IMG/VR virus record: IMGVR_UViG_3300009593_003389
Span: 1-24,117 of that record
Strand: one strand, 5' to 3'
DNA: 24,117 nt
From: a virus
Part shown: in pieces, positions 1 to 8,034 of the stretch
How positions within the stretch are numbered: position 1 is the first letter of the stretch
How the letters are laid out: each line of letters starts with the position of its first letter
The notes under the pieces: generated by a model
What the model saw: only the letters and a program-made list of their open reading frames with translations
The model's database searches: none
What the model was told of the DNA's origin: nothing
Position numbers and translations under genes: made by a program

Positions 1-241
1 ACCGATGGATGCTGGAATTTTCTATTGCCCATACGTTCCGTTGCAAATGGTTCGTGCGGTTGACACAAGCACATTCCAGCCAAAAATTGGATTCAAGACC
101 CGTTATGGTCTCGTAAGGAATCCTTTCTCAACTGGAGCCGCAGACATTACAAGCACAGGATCTTCGGATATTAGTGCAGATAATGCTGGTGCATCATCTA
201 ACGAATATTACAGGATCGTAAGAGTAAATAACTTAATGTAA
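1..241 (+). CDS. 23: Major capsid protein gp23, C-terminal end (partial)
   Basis: This is the 3' end of a gene that begins before the window; the reading frame is open from base 2. The visible ~80 residues include FQPKIGFKTRYGLVRNPF and end in YYRIVRVNNLM. The GFKTRYG-type stretch is typical of the C-terminus of T4-like major capsid proteins, which form the hexamers of the prolate head. A strong terminator follows 28 bases after the stop, as expected for a very highly expressed late gene. The N-terminal prohead cleavage site is outside the window. The main alternative would be the related vertex protein gp24, which is less likely from the C-terminal sequence. Confidence 0.85.
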   Translation, partial: PMDAGIFYCPYVPLQMVRAVDTSTFQPKIGFKTRYGLVRNPFSTGAADITSTGSSDISADNAGASSNEYYRIVRVNNLM

Positions 242-268
242 TTTTCTCTGAAAATTTGTAGTATACAT

Positions 269-300
269 AAAAGGAGTAGGGTAAAACCTACTCCTTTTTT
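269..300 (+). terminator. Rho-independent terminator after gp23
   Basis: A perfect 12-bp stem is seen: AAAAGGAGTAGG at 269-280 pairs with CCTACTCCTTTT starting at 287, with a 6-base loop (gtaaaa) and a run of T's to 300. It lies 28 bases after the gp23 stop codon and would insulate capsid expression from the sugar-enzyme genes that follow. Confidence 0.93.
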
Positions 301-315
301 CGTTTATGGAGATAT

Positions 316-861
316 ATGCATTCTAAAATTGATTTATACAAACATTATCATACTCATCAAAAAGCCTATTCAGGTAATTCCCTCACACATCATTTACCAA
401 ATATAAAAAGATTAATAGATTCCACACAATCCAAAACTGCATTAGATTATGGTTGCGGTAAAGCAGAAAATTATCTTATCCATCGTGTTCATTTGGCATG
501 GGGTCTTAAAAAAATGGGACTCTATGATCCTGCGGTTCAAGATTATAATTTTATTCCCGGAGATGATTTTGATTGTGTTATTTCTACAGATGTTTTAGAG
601 CATGTACCAGAAAATGAAATAAATGATACTTTATCAGAAATTTTTACACTAAGCAATAAATGTGCTTATCTAAATATAGCAATGTATCCTGCGAGAACTA
701 TTCTATCAAATGGTGAAAATGCTCATTGTACATTAAAACCTAAAGAATGGTGGAGAGATAGAATGAATGAAACAATGAAAAATAATATCGAAGTTCATGT
801 TGTATATGCATATGCACACGGATTTAAAGAAATAGAATACGAGATTTATAATAAAATATGA
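316..861 (+). CDS. Class I SAM-dependent methyltransferase
   Basis: Predicted 181-residue methyltransferase. The SAM-binding motif I is seen as LDYGCGKAENY near residues 43-53, followed by DDFDCVISTDVLEHVPENEI, the usual motif IV/post-motif segment of Methyltransf_11/12 enzymes acting on small molecules or sugars. The protein is shorter than most stand-alone members and lacks a clear long C-terminal substrate domain. The start is fixed by GGAG at 308-311, five bases ahead of the ATG. It overlaps the next gene by four bases (ATGA), so it is translationally coupled to the two putative glycosyltransferases; this suggests methylation of a sugar or glycan, but the substrate cannot be read from sequence. 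Confidence 0.72.
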   Translation: MHSKIDLYKHYHTHQKAYSGNSLTHHLPNIKRLIDSTQSKTALDYGCGKAENYLIHRVHLAWGLKKMGLYDPAVQDYNFIPGDDFDCVISTDVLEHVPENEINDTLSEIFTLSNKCAYLNIAMYPARTILSNGENAHCTLKPKEWWRDRMNETMKNNIEVHVVYAYAHGFKEIEYEIYNKI

Positions 862-1466
862 TATTTTGTATAGGTAATGGCAAGTCAAGATCCAATGTAG
901 ACTTGGATAAATTAAAAAAACTAGGAAAAATTTATGGTTGTAATGCTCTGTATCGTGACTTTACTCCTGATAAACTCATTACAAACGATTCATGGATGTT
1001 AAAAGAATTATTTGAAGCAGAATATACTAAAGACAATCCAACTTACATAGTTGAAAGAAAAATAGAACATTATTTTCCTAGAGATCATAAAATTTATTAT
1101 TTTGAAGATATAATGGATATTATTTTTCCTATTCAGTCTGGACTTTGTGCAATTAGATTAGCATATCATTTTCACCCTCAAGAACAAATATACATGATAG
1201 GTTTTGATATATTTGGAGATAGAGACAACATATATGATGGAACTCTTAATTATAATGGAGGTGCTAATTTTACTACACCAGGATATCCTGATGCTGAAGA
1301 AGCATGGAAAGTTCAAGAAGACACAAGACGGGGACAATTCTTTTTACTAAAAGAACAATTGTGTCCTGGAATAAGATTAACAAGAGTTTCAGATGATAAT
1401 ATGGGAATAGAAAATATTGATAATATCACATATGAACAATTTGAGAGAGAAATATTATGGCAGTAG
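858..1466 (+). CDS. Putative glycosyltransferase-like protein, copy 1 of a tandem pair
   Basis: A 202-residue protein opening with a Rossmann-like strand and glycine turn, MIFCIGNGKSRSNVDLDKL, then YGCNALYRDFTPD, and later QSGLCAIRLAYHF and IYMIGFDIFGDRDNIYDGT. The order (GNGxS near the N-terminus, a CN-x-(F/L)Y segment, SGL-A helix, IY-x-(I/S)G-(F/I)D strand) recalls GT42 sialyltransferases and MptE/DUF115-like proteins. That comparison is from memory of motifs, not a search. It is clearly paralogous to the next gene, sharing both motifs and an exact 17-base stretch (933-949 and 1535-1551). Its ATG overlaps the upstream stop as ATGA. A role in making or attaching a surface sugar is inferred from context. 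Confidence 0.6.
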   Translation: MIFCIGNGKSRSNVDLDKLKKLGKIYGCNALYRDFTPDKLITNDSWMLKELFEAEYTKDNPTYIVERKIEHYFPRDHKIYYFEDIMDIIFPIQSGLCAIRLAYHFHPQEQIYMIGFDIFGDRDNIYDGTLNYNGGANFTTPGYPDAEEAWKVQEDTRRGQFFLLKEQLCPGIRLTRVSDDNMGIENIDNITYEQFEREILWQ

Positions 1467-2140
1467 TTATAATAGGTAATGGTAAATCCAGAGAAAACAT
1501 TGATTTAGAAAAAATTAAAAAACATGCAAAAGTATATGGTTGTAATGCTCTATACAGAGATTTTTCTCCTGACTATCTGTATACAGGTGATCCTCATATA
1601 ACTCATGAAGTTTTGAGTGGTGATTATGCTTTGAATAATACAGTTGTTTTAAATAACATGGAATCTATTCCTGCAATGGCGAGAGAAGGACTAACTTTTG
1701 AAGGTAAAGTTGTTGAAAATGAACCAACAGGTTTTGAATTTTTCTGCACTGGTTGGGGTGATTATACATACATTACTTGGATAAAAGAAGGAAGTAAAAT
1801 AATGAAAACTCCTTGGGTAGATGATGGAGTTGGACTAAGTGCTGGTTTGATGGCAACACGATTTGCTCATCATCAATTTTCAACTGATGTAATTTACTTA
1901 ATTGGATTTGATATTTTCGGTAAAAGAGATAATATCTATGACGGAACAAATGGATATCCTTCTGAAGACTACCCAAATGAAATGGAAAAAGAATTCATAG
2001 AGGGTTTTGAATATCTTATAAATACATACGAGAGGATTAAAATCAAAAGAGTAATAGAACAATGGACCTCTCTTAAAAACATACCAAACGTATCGGAAGA
2101 TGAATTATGGCAAGTGCTGGAAGACAACCGAAAAATTTAA
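1457..2140 (+). CDS. Putative glycosyltransferase-like protein, copy 2 of a tandem pair
   Basis: A 227-residue paralogue of the preceding gene: VVIIGNGKSRENIDLEKI at the N-terminus, YGCNALYRDFSPDYLYTGD, GLSAGLMATRFAHHQF, and IYLIGFDIFGKRDNIYDGT. It is longer than copy 1 because of extra sequence between the second and third motifs (around residues 60-125). It overlaps copy 1 by ten bases and the tail-tube-like gene by 34 bases, so the start codon and an apparent late promoter of the tube gene both lie inside its 3' end. GT42/MptE-like fold is an inference; the true acceptor is unknown. Retention of two divergent copies suggests two linkages or a heterodimer. Confidence 0.6.
   Translation: MAVVIIGNGKSRENIDLEKIKKHAKVYGCNALYRDFSPDYLYTGDPHITHEVLSGDYALNNTVVLNNMESIPAMAREGLTFEGKVVENEPTGFEFFCTGWGDYTYITWIKEGSKIMKTPWVDDGVGLSAGLMATRFAHHQFSTDVIYLIGFDIFGKRDNIYDGTNGYPSEDYPNEMEKEFIEGFEYLINTYERIKIKRVIEQWTSLKNIPNVSEDELWQVLEDNRKI
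2017..2024 (+). promoter_or_regulatory. T4-type late promoter box TATAAATA
   Basis: An exact match to the T4 late promoter -10 octamer TATAAATA lies 83 bases upstream of the tail-tube-like gene, inside the preceding coding region. T4-type late promoters need only this element plus the gp55 sigma factor and clamp, both encoded in this window. It is the only exact copy I noticed, and it precedes a virion gene. In such AT-rich DNA a chance octamer remains possible. Confidence 0.5.
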
Positions 2141-2643
2141 ATTATTTTATACCTACTGGTTTTAAATTTATGATAGATAATATTCCTCATGTGAATTTTT
2201 TCTGTCAATCTACAAATTTACCAGGATTGTCTGCAGGTCAACATTTATTAACAAATCCTCTTAGAGATATTCCTATAGCAGGGGATAAGGTTCAATATAA
2301 TGAATTACGTGTTCGTTTTATAATAGATGAAGAATTGCAAAATTGGTTAGAAATTTATAATTGGATCAAGGGTATCACTTTTCCAGATTCAACAGATCAA
2401 TATGCAAAATTAGCAAATGCAGATGTTCCTAATCCTAGAGGGGGATTATATTCTGATGGTAGTTTAGTTATCCTTACAAGTAATAAAAATGCACAGTATG
2501 TAGCAAAATTTACAGATTTGTTTCCTGTAGATTTAACAGATATTGAAATGTCTTCTGATGTTGCAGATGCAGAAACAGTTGCGGCAGATGCTACTTTTGC
2601 GTATGCTACATATAATGTAGAAAGAATGATTGGAGAACATTAA
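2107..2643 (+). CDS. T4-like tail tube family (gp19-like) structural protein
   Basis: A 178-residue protein with YFIPTGFKFMIDNIPHVNFF near the N-terminus, then STNLPG, a central VQYNELRVRFIIDEELQNWL and a C-terminal FTDLFPVDLTDIEM...ATFAYATYNVERM. This pattern (F-x-hydrophobic strands, LPG turn, 'FPV-L' segment, final beta strand) is that of T4-like tail tube and tube-initiator proteins. Assignment to gp19 itself rather than a baseplate tube relative (gp54-like) is uncertain. It starts inside the previous gene with a 34-base overlap. A late-promoter octamer 83 bases upstream agrees with expression as a virion gene. Confidence 0.65.
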   Translation: MASAGRQPKNLNYFIPTGFKFMIDNIPHVNFFCQSTNLPGLSAGQHLLTNPLRDIPIAGDKVQYNELRVRFIIDEELQNWLEIYNWIKGITFPDSTDQYAKLANADVPNPRGGLYSDGSLVILTSNKNAQYVAKFTDLFPVDLTDIEMSSDVADAETVAADATFAYATYNVERMIGEH

Positions 2644-2655
2644 TTATGAGGGTTG

Positions 2656-3099
2656 ATGAAATTAGAAGATATACAAGAATTATGGACCAGTGATTGTGTT
2701 CTTGATGATGTACAATTAGATTTAGAATCAAAAAGAATACCAGAACTTCACAACAAATATTACAAAATTTTTTCAGATGAGAAACTAAGACTCGTTAAAT
2801 TTGAGTCGAGGAAGAAAGAATTGTCTAAATTGAAATGGCTGTATTATACAGGCAAAATAGACAAAGACAGTTTAGATAATATGGGATGGGAACCTTTTGA
2901 ATTAGATATCAAATCAAGGAATAAATTAGATTTAGAAAGATTTCTTGAAGCAGATAAAGACATGATTGATGTCCAAGAAAAAATTGAATATCAAAAGGAA
3001 AAAATTAGTTATTTAGAATCAATTATAAAAACCGTTGTCAATAGAAATTTTCTAGTTAAGAATATAATTGATTGGAGAAAATTTACTTCAGGAGCATAA
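2656..3099 (+). CDS. uvsY: UvsY recombination mediator
   Basis: Predicted 147-residue UvsY, which loads the UvsX recombinase onto gp32-coated single-stranded DNA in T4-type recombination-dependent replication. The N-terminus MKLEDIQELW resembles the T4 MRLEDLQEE start, the middle has the K-rich LKWLYYTGK (T4: ARLDYYSGR), and the C-terminus has ADKDMIDVQEKIEYQKEKIS and a final FLVKNIIDWRKFTSGA matching the T4 ending IKHIQDMRAFEAGK. Length is close to T4 (137). I chose the ATG at 2656 over the TTG one codon earlier because it restores this start and has GAGG at 2648-2651. It sits between virion and glycosyltransferase genes; uvsX is not in the window. Confidence 0.9.
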   Translation: MKLEDIQELWTSDCVLDDVQLDLESKRIPELHNKYYKIFSDEKLRLVKFESRKKELSKLKWLYYTGKIDKDSLDNMGWEPFELDIKSRNKLDLERFLEADKDMIDVQEKIEYQKEKISYLESIIKTVVNRNFLVKNIIDWRKFTSGA

Positions 3100-4109
3100 T
3101 GTACGATTATTTGATAATTTCGCCTCAGTTATTTGAAACTGATGGTGGTGCGATGGGTGGAACCGAACGACAAATCATGACAGTTGCGGAGAAACTTGCT
3201 AGTGAAAATTTTAATGTTGGAATAGTACATTCATTTACAAATGGTCATGATCAAGTGATAAATGATGTAAAACATTTAAATTATTATAGACATTTTTATG
3301 CTAGATCAAGGGTTAGAATTCATTGCAATCATATAGCATATGATGGTAATTGTTGGAAGGGTTATCAGATGTTTAATCCTCATATTAGAGCATTATCACC
3401 TTTAGAAAAAAATTGCGGAGATAAGGAATTCATTTGGTTACATAATTGGACAGGTTGTCATGAAGAAGTACCTAGAATATTTTTATCTGATGCACTTAAA
3501 AAATATGTTCATAAAAATAATAAAGTAAAGGGTGATCAGACTATTCATTATATGGTACCCAAAGGAGTAGATGAACATATACCAAAAAACAAAAGAGCAG
3601 ATTATCTTTTTTGGATGAGTGCTTTTGGTAAGGGATTTAAAGAAGCACTAATGACATATATTGCTCTTTATGATAAAGGAATGAAACGACCATTTTATGC
3701 ATGTTGTCCTCCTCAGAAGGGAAGAAAAGATGTAAAAATATTTACAGATATAATAGAAGATGCTAATAAACATGGTTATCCAGTACATTTTTTAGGTGAA
3801 TTAAATTATGAAGGAGTTTTAAAAAATTTAGCAAATGCCGCTTGTCTTTTTAGAGTAGGACTTCCTCAAGAAACATTTGGTTTAGTTTATCTTGAAGCAA
3901 ATAAATTAGGGGTTCCTGTTATAACTCATGAGCAAGATGCCGCAGAAGAAATTTTAACAGATCCACATAATATGTTTATAAGAGATGATACAACATTGGA
4001 TGATGTTTTTTCTTGGATGAACGGAGTTGAAAAAAGAAAAACTTCAGTTGATATGAAAAAATTCGATCCTGATTTAATTGTTAAAAAATGGGTTAAATTA
4101 CTAAAATGA
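3099..4109 (+). CDS. Glycosyltransferase, GT4-like (GT-B fold)
   Basis: A 336-residue enzyme of the glycosyltransferase group 1 type. The N-terminal domain begins YDYLIISPQLFETDGGAMGG followed by TERQ, the usual donor/acceptor loop of GT4 enzymes. The C-terminal domain carries the nucleotide-sugar EX7E motif, ETFGLVYLE, around residues 258-266, followed by ANKLGVPVI. The ATG at 3099 is chosen because it overlaps the uvsY stop as TAATG and has GGAG at 3091-3094; an earlier ATG-equivalent in frame would add nine unrelated residues. It likely acts in the cytoplasm on a host or phage glycan; the sugar is unknown. The next gene starts inside its stop region (ATGA). Confidence 0.82.
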   Translation: MYDYLIISPQLFETDGGAMGGTERQIMTVAEKLASENFNVGIVHSFTNGHDQVINDVKHLNYYRHFYARSRVRIHCNHIAYDGNCWKGYQMFNPHIRALSPLEKNCGDKEFIWLHNWTGCHEEVPRIFLSDALKKYVHKNNKVKGDQTIHYMVPKGVDEHIPKNKRADYLFWMSAFGKGFKEALMTYIALYDKGMKRPFYACCPPQKGRKDVKIFTDIIEDANKHGYPVHFLGELNYEGVLKNLANAACLFRVGLPQETFGLVYLEANKLGVPVITHEQDAAEEILTDPHNMFIRDDTTLDDVFSWMNGVEKRKTSVDMKKFDPDLIVKKWVKLLK

Positions 4110-4636
4110 ATGATCTTAAACACTTTATAGAATTGGGAGTGCAATTCGCATATCCATTCTATTGGAAAAAATGGGAAGTAATACATTATTATGCTATTAC
4201 GTTTAAATATAAATTAGGTGTTATTAGTGGTAAGGGTATTGATGGAACATTGTTTCATGTTGCTGATAAAAAACTACCTAAATTGAAAATAATAGGAATT
4301 GGTCCACATAAAGAATCAATACCAAAAGCATTAGATTATGATAATCTTCAATTAATAATTGATTCACCCGAAAGAGCATCCAAAGAATTCAAAGATGATT
4401 CAATTGATTTTGTCTTTATAGATGATTGTACAGATTATGAAAGTATGAAAAAATCTTTAAATATTTGGGAATCTAAAGTTCATGAATATGGTTTAATTAT
4501 GGGACATAATTATAATCATGGAGATATTGCAAGAGCAGTTGGAGAATATTTTAATGAAGTTTGGGTTTTGCCTGATAATGTTTGGGCTGGTTCTAAAGTT
4601 TGGTTAAGAGATGATAGAAAAAATTTCGATAGATAA
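4106..4636 (+). CDS. SAM-dependent methyltransferase-like protein
   Basis: A 176-residue protein resembling Methyltransf_24-type enzymes: GKGIDGTLFHVADKK in the glycine-loop region, LKIIGIGPHKES for the following strand, DDSIDFVFIDDCTDYESMKK for the acidic strand, and HEYGLIMGHNYNHGDIARAV, which corresponds to the 'GG-hI-x-G-D-D/H' segment of this group. The canonical E/D-x-G-x-G-x-G loop is degenerate, so activity is not assured. It overlaps the GT4 gene by four bases, which pairs it with sugar transfer, and overlaps uvsW by 26 bases. A methyl transfer to a sugar is the simplest reading. Confidence 0.6.
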   Translation: MNDLKHFIELGVQFAYPFYWKKWEVIHYYAITFKYKLGVISGKGIDGTLFHVADKKLPKLKIIGIGPHKESIPKALDYDNLQLIIDSPERASKEFKDDSIDFVFIDDCTDYESMKKSLNIWESKVHEYGLIMGHNYNHGDIARAVGEYFNEVWVLPDNVWAGSKVWLRDDRKNFDR

Positions 4637-6098
4637 GAAAAATGAAGTTCATATGTTGGTTCAATCTGAACCTGGAGTAGAACAAGAAATAAGTGAATAT
4701 TTTACTTTTTTTGTTCCTGGATATCGTTTTATGCCGTCTTACAAAAATAAAATGTGGGATGGTAAAATCAGACTTTATAATTTGAGATCAAAAGAATTAT
4801 ATACAGGATTATTAAATCATCTTCTTAGATTTACAAAGGATAGAGAATATGAAGTAGAGTATAAAAGTTTTCCTAGAATATTGAATAAATATAACAAGGA
4901 CGATTATGAAAGATTTGTTAAAAGTCTTGTGTTAAATATCCACGCCAGAGACTACCAGATTGATGCATTTTTACATGCGATTAATCATGAAAGGTGCTTG
5001 CTTCTCTCTCCTACGGCATCTGGCAAATCTTTCATAATTTATTTACTTCTTAGATATTATCAACAAAAACTTCCTACATTTAAAGCATTAATTATTGTTC
5101 CCACAACATCATTAGTCGCACAGATGAAGAGTGATTTCAACGAATATTCTAAAAATGATAATTGGAATGCATTAGAAAATATTCATGAAATATACGCTGG
5201 TAAAGATAAGGTTTCATCTAAATCAATTTACATTTCAACATGGCAGTCATTATATAAAATGCCTCTCAATTATTATACAGAATTTGATTTTATTCTAGGA
5301 GATGAAGCACATCTTTTTAAAGCAAAATCTCTTGCATCTATAATGGAAAAAACAGTCAAAACCAAATATAAATTTGGAACAACTGGAACTTTAGATGGTA
5401 CTCAAACTCATAAATTAGTTTTAGAAGGATTGTTTGGACAAACATATAAAGTAACATCTACAAAAGAATTAATAGATAGTAAAACACTATCTCCATTTCA
5501 AATTAAATGTTTAGTTTTACAATATCCAGAAGAATTAAATAAACAAATAAAATCTTATAACTATAAAGAAGAAATCAATTTTATAGTTTCAAATGAAGCA
5601 AGAAATAGATTTATTAGAAACCTCGCATTAAGTTTAAGCAATAACACCTTAGTGCTATTTCAAATGGTAGAAAAGCACGGTAAAATAATTTATGATCTTA
5701 TAAAGGAAAAGAACTTTGAAAAAGGAAGAAAAATATTTTTCGTATTCGGAGGGACAGAAACAAGTGATAGAGAAGATATACGAGGAATCGTTGAACGGGA
5801 AACAAATGCCATTATTGTTGCGAGTTATGGTACCTTTTCTACTGGTATCAATATTACTAATCTACACAATGTCATTTTTGCTTCCCCTAGTAAATCAAGG
5901 GTAAGGAATCTTCAAAGTATAGGAAGAGGTCTTAGAAAGAACGAATCTAAAGAAATGGCTACATTATATGACATATCAGACGATTTTTCGTACAAGAGTC
6001 ATAAAAACTATACTTTAAATCATTTTATAGAAAGAGTAAAAATATATAATGAAGAACAGTTTGAATACAAGATTATAACTGTTCCAATTAATATTTAA
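4611..6098 (+). CDS. uvsW: UvsW DNA/RNA helicase
   Basis: A 495-residue superfamily 2 helicase matching T4 UvsW, which unwinds R-loops and D-loops, drives branch migration and shifts replication from origin to recombination mode. The N-terminal domain has YFTFFVPGYRFMPSYK and MWDGKIRLYN, equivalent to the T4 FFSFEADGYRFNP...WDGRIRL region. Walker A is SPTASGKS near residues 132-139, motif II is DEAH near 231-234, motif III TGT follows at FGTTGTLDG, and motifs V/VI are VASYGTFSTGI and QSIGRGLRKN. The start at 4611 has AAGAG next to it and keeps the full N-terminal domain. It ends the sugar/recombination operon; a 119-base gap with a promoter follows. Confidence 0.95.
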   Translation: MIEKISIDKKNEVHMLVQSEPGVEQEISEYFTFFVPGYRFMPSYKNKMWDGKIRLYNLRSKELYTGLLNHLLRFTKDREYEVEYKSFPRILNKYNKDDYERFVKSLVLNIHARDYQIDAFLHAINHERCLLLSPTASGKSFIIYLLLRYYQQKLPTFKALIIVPTTSLVAQMKSDFNEYSKNDNWNALENIHEIYAGKDKVSSKSIYISTWQSLYKMPLNYYTEFDFILGDEAHLFKAKSLASIMEKTVKTKYKFGTTGTLDGTQTHKLVLEGLFGQTYKVTSTKELIDSKTLSPFQIKCLVLQYPEELNKQIKSYNYKEEINFIVSNEARNRFIRNLALSLSNNTLVLFQMVEKHGKIIYDLIKEKNFEKGRKIFFVFGGTETSDREDIRGIVERETNAIIVASYGTFSTGINITNLHNVIFASPSKSRVRNLQSIGRGLRKNESKEMATLYDISDDFSYKSHKNYTLNHFIERVKIYNEEQFEYKIITVPINI

Positions 6099-6162
6099 TA
6101 CTATTTAACATTAAAAGCGGTACACACCTATTATACCAACTATTTTCAGAAAAGTCAACACC

Positions 6163-6191
6163 TTGACAATTCCATAATATAATGATATAGT
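6163..6191 (+). promoter_or_regulatory. Sigma-70 promoter for gene 55
   Basis: TTGACA at 6163-6168, a 17-base spacer and TATAGT at 6186-6191 lie 27 bases before the gp55 start codon. A second TATAAT (6178-6183) is too close to the -35 to pair with it. The 119-base gap 6099-6217 holds this promoter and the ribosome site AAAAGGAG (6207-6214); I see no terminator in it. Confidence 0.8.
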
Positions 6192-6217
6192 AATAAGACA
6201 TTTTTAAAAGGAGTGCA

Positions 6218-6781
6218 ATGGCTAATTATATTAATAATGAAGATTTCCTTGTTGCTATGATTGAATACAAAGAGGAAATAAAAAAAGCGGAGGAGAAAGA
6301 AAAAGAAACTCCCCCAGTTCCAGATTATATAGGAGAGTGTTTTTTACTTATTGCTGAAAGACTTTCTTTTAGACCCAATTTTATAAATTATGCATTTAAA
6401 GAAGATATGATTTCTGATGGTATAGAAAATTGTCTTCAATATGTTAATAATTTTAATCCAGAAAAATCGAAAAACCCTTTTGCTTATTTTACTCAAATAA
6501 TATATTGGGCTTTTGTTAGAAGAATCCAAAAAGAAAAAAAGAATTTATATATTAAATATAAAGAGATGGAAAGACTTTCTTATCTTGAAGATCATATAGA
6601 CAGTAGTGATAGTGATGACACATCATATTTAAATTTGGTGGGTTCAGCAGATACTAGAAATATGATATCAGAATTTATTGAAGATTTTGAAGAAAAAAGA
6701 TTCAAGAAAAGAAAGAAAAAGGACGATAATGTTTCTAACATAAGAACGGTTTTTGAATATGAAAATAGCATTAATAACTGA
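6218..6781 (+). CDS. 55: Late transcription sigma factor gp55
   Basis: A 187-residue homologue of T4 gp55, the small sigma factor that directs host RNA polymerase to TATAAATA late promoters. Matching segments are YINNEDFLVAMIEYKEEI (T4 YVNNKELLQAIIDWKTEL), FLLIAERLSFRPNFINY, MISDGIENCLQYVNNFNPEK, and KNPFAYFTQIIYWAFVRRI followed by QKEKK. These cover the region corresponding to sigma-70 region 2. The C-terminal end has TVFEYEN, a hydrophobic-acidic tail where T4 gp55 has its clamp-binding LDFLYE. This fits clamp-activated late transcription, the clamp gene also being here. It has its own promoter and a strong AAAAGGAG ribosome site, and overlaps gene 47 by 23 bases. Confidence 0.93.
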   Translation: MANYINNEDFLVAMIEYKEEIKKAEEKEKETPPVPDYIGECFLLIAERLSFRPNFINYAFKEDMISDGIENCLQYVNNFNPEKSKNPFAYFTQIIYWAFVRRIQKEKKNLYIKYKEMERLSYLEDHIDSSDSDDTSYLNLVGSADTRNMISEFIEDFEEKRFKKRKKKDDNVSNIRTVFEYENSINN

Positions 6782-7835
6782 TACTCATTGGGGAGCAAGA
6801 AACGATAGTGCTATTTTTGCAACCCATTTCTCAAAATTTTATAATAATGTATTTTTCCCTTATCTAGATGAACATGATATAAAAACATGTATTCATTTGG
6901 GTGATGTTGTTGACAGACGAAAATATATTAATTTTAAAACTGCAAATGATTTGAGAGAAAATTTTGTAGAGAAATTATGGGAAAGAAAAATTGATACTCA
7001 CATGATAGTGGGTAATCATGATATCTACTATAAAAATACAAATCAAGTAAATTCACTTACTGAATTGTTTACTTCTTCTAATAATGAATTTGAACCATGG
7101 ATATATCCAAGTCCAAGAGAATATGATTTCGAAGGTACTAAAATTTTAATGATGCCTTGGATTAATTCTGATAATTATACAGAATGTGTGGATGCGATTA
7201 AAAAATCTAAAGCACAAATTATGATGGGACATCTTGAAATTAATGGATTTGAAATGCACCGAGGACATATTTGTGATATTGGATTTGATGCTACCATGTT
7301 TTCAAAATTTGATTTAGTTTATAGTGGACACTTTCATCATAAATCTACACAAGGTGGTATCACATATCTCGGCAATCCTTATGAAATTACTTGGTCTGAT
7401 TATGGAGATGATAGAGGATTTCATATATTTGATACTAAAACAAGAAATTTAGAATTTATTCGTAATCCCTATAAAATGTTTCATAAAATCTTTTACGATG
7501 ATTCTAAAGAAACATTTGAAAGTATTAAGGAGAAAGATTATGATAAATATGCAGGATCTATCGTCAAAGTCATTGTTACTACGAAGCAAAATCCATATTG
7601 GTTTGATACGATGTTGGATGAGTTATACAAAACTGAAGTGGCGGATGTGTCAGTTGTTGAGAACGTGGATCTTGAATTCGAAGATGATGATACTGTTATT
7701 GATGAAGCAGAAGACACATTGACTATTTTAAGCAAATATATAGATACATTAAACATTCAAAAAGATAAAAAAGAACTTGACAACTTAATAAGGACATTGT
7801 ACAATGAAGCCCTCGATTACGAAATCTCGGCTTAA
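6759..7835 (+). CDS. 47: Recombination endonuclease subunit gp47 (SbcD/Mre11-like)
   Basis: A 358-residue metallophosphoesterase, the nuclease subunit of the gp46/47 complex that resects DNA ends to start recombination. Motifs in order: DTHWG (D-x-H), GDVVDRRKYIN (GD-x-x-D), VGNHDIYYKN (GNH[DE]), MMGHLEINGFEMHRG, and YSGHFHHKS (GHxH). All metal ligands are present. The sequence parallels T4 gp47, for example GHWELNGF and SGHFH. I start at the ATG at 6759 (MKIALITDTHWG) rather than a TTG two codons earlier, because the mature motif begins directly. The acidic C-terminal stretch EFEDDDTVIDEAED is like the T4 protein. The 3' end carries an apparent promoter and the start of the next gene. Confidence 0.95.
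   Translation: MKIALITDTHWGARNDSAIFATHFSKFYNNVFFPYLDEHDIKTCIHLGDVVDRRKYINFKTANDLRENFVEKLWERKIDTHMIVGNHDIYYKNTNQVNSLTELFTSSNNEFEPWIYPSPREYDFEGTKILMMPWINSDNYTECVDAIKKSKAQIMMGHLEINGFEMHRGHICDIGFDATMFSKFDLVYSGHFHHKSTQGGITYLGNPYEITWSDYGDDRGFHIFDTKTRNLEFIRNPYKMFHKIFYDDSKETFESIKEKDYDKYAGSIVKVIVTTKQNPYWFDTMLDELYKTEVADVSVVENVDLEFEDDDTVIDEAEDTLTILSKYIDTLNIQKDKKELDNLIRTLYNEALDYEISA
7777..7805 (+). promoter_or_regulatory. Candidate internal sigma-70 promoter in the 3' end of gene 47
   Basis: TTGACA at 7777-7782, 17 bases, then TACAAT at 7800-7805. The -10 box overlaps the ATG (7804) of the next gene, so transcripts from here would serve 7991 onward and gene 46 and not the overlapping small gene. It is inside coding sequence and unproven, but matches the spacing and -10 variant at 11163-11191. 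Confidence 0.45.
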
Positions 7836-8034
7836 ACAAGAATCCGAGTACCAAGCAACAATTACAAATGAAATAGATATAAATCTTCCTGATGAAGTAA
7901 TAATAAAATTATCATTAGAAGCACATAAAAGAAATGTTACTCTTAACAAGCATATTAATGATATTATTATAAGTAATTTAGAAAAATTAAATGATGGACC
8001 AAAACCTGAATTTCTTACTGAAGACAAAACTTGA
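7804..8034 (+). CDS. Small ribbon-helix-helix-like protein
   Basis: A 76-residue protein with DINLPDEVIIKLSLEAHKRN followed by VTLNKHINDIIISNLEKL from about residue 26. The pattern (short hydrophobic beta strand, helix, turn with N-x-T-L-N-K, second helix) is that of MetJ/Arc or CopG-type ribbon-helix-helix DNA-binding domains. The first ~20 residues are charged and look disordered. AAGGA at 7790-7794 precedes the ATG, and the gene overlaps gp47 by 32 bases. Small genes between 47 and 46 also occur in T4, but this one I know only by fold pattern. A DNA-binding regulator or an HicB/antitoxin-like remnant are both possible. Confidence 0.65.
   Translation: MKPSITKSRLKQESEYQATITNEIDINLPDEVIIKLSLEAHKRNVTLNKHINDIIISNLEKLNDGPKPEFLTEDKT

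Noticed and set aside
60-88. TTGACA within gp23 as a promoter
   Set aside because: No -10-like hexamer at 15-19 bases.
5716-5904. 62-residue + strand open frame with a hydrophobic C-terminal part
   Set aside because: It is inside uvsW in another frame; the hydrophobic stretch comes from the out-of-frame reading of helicase motifs.
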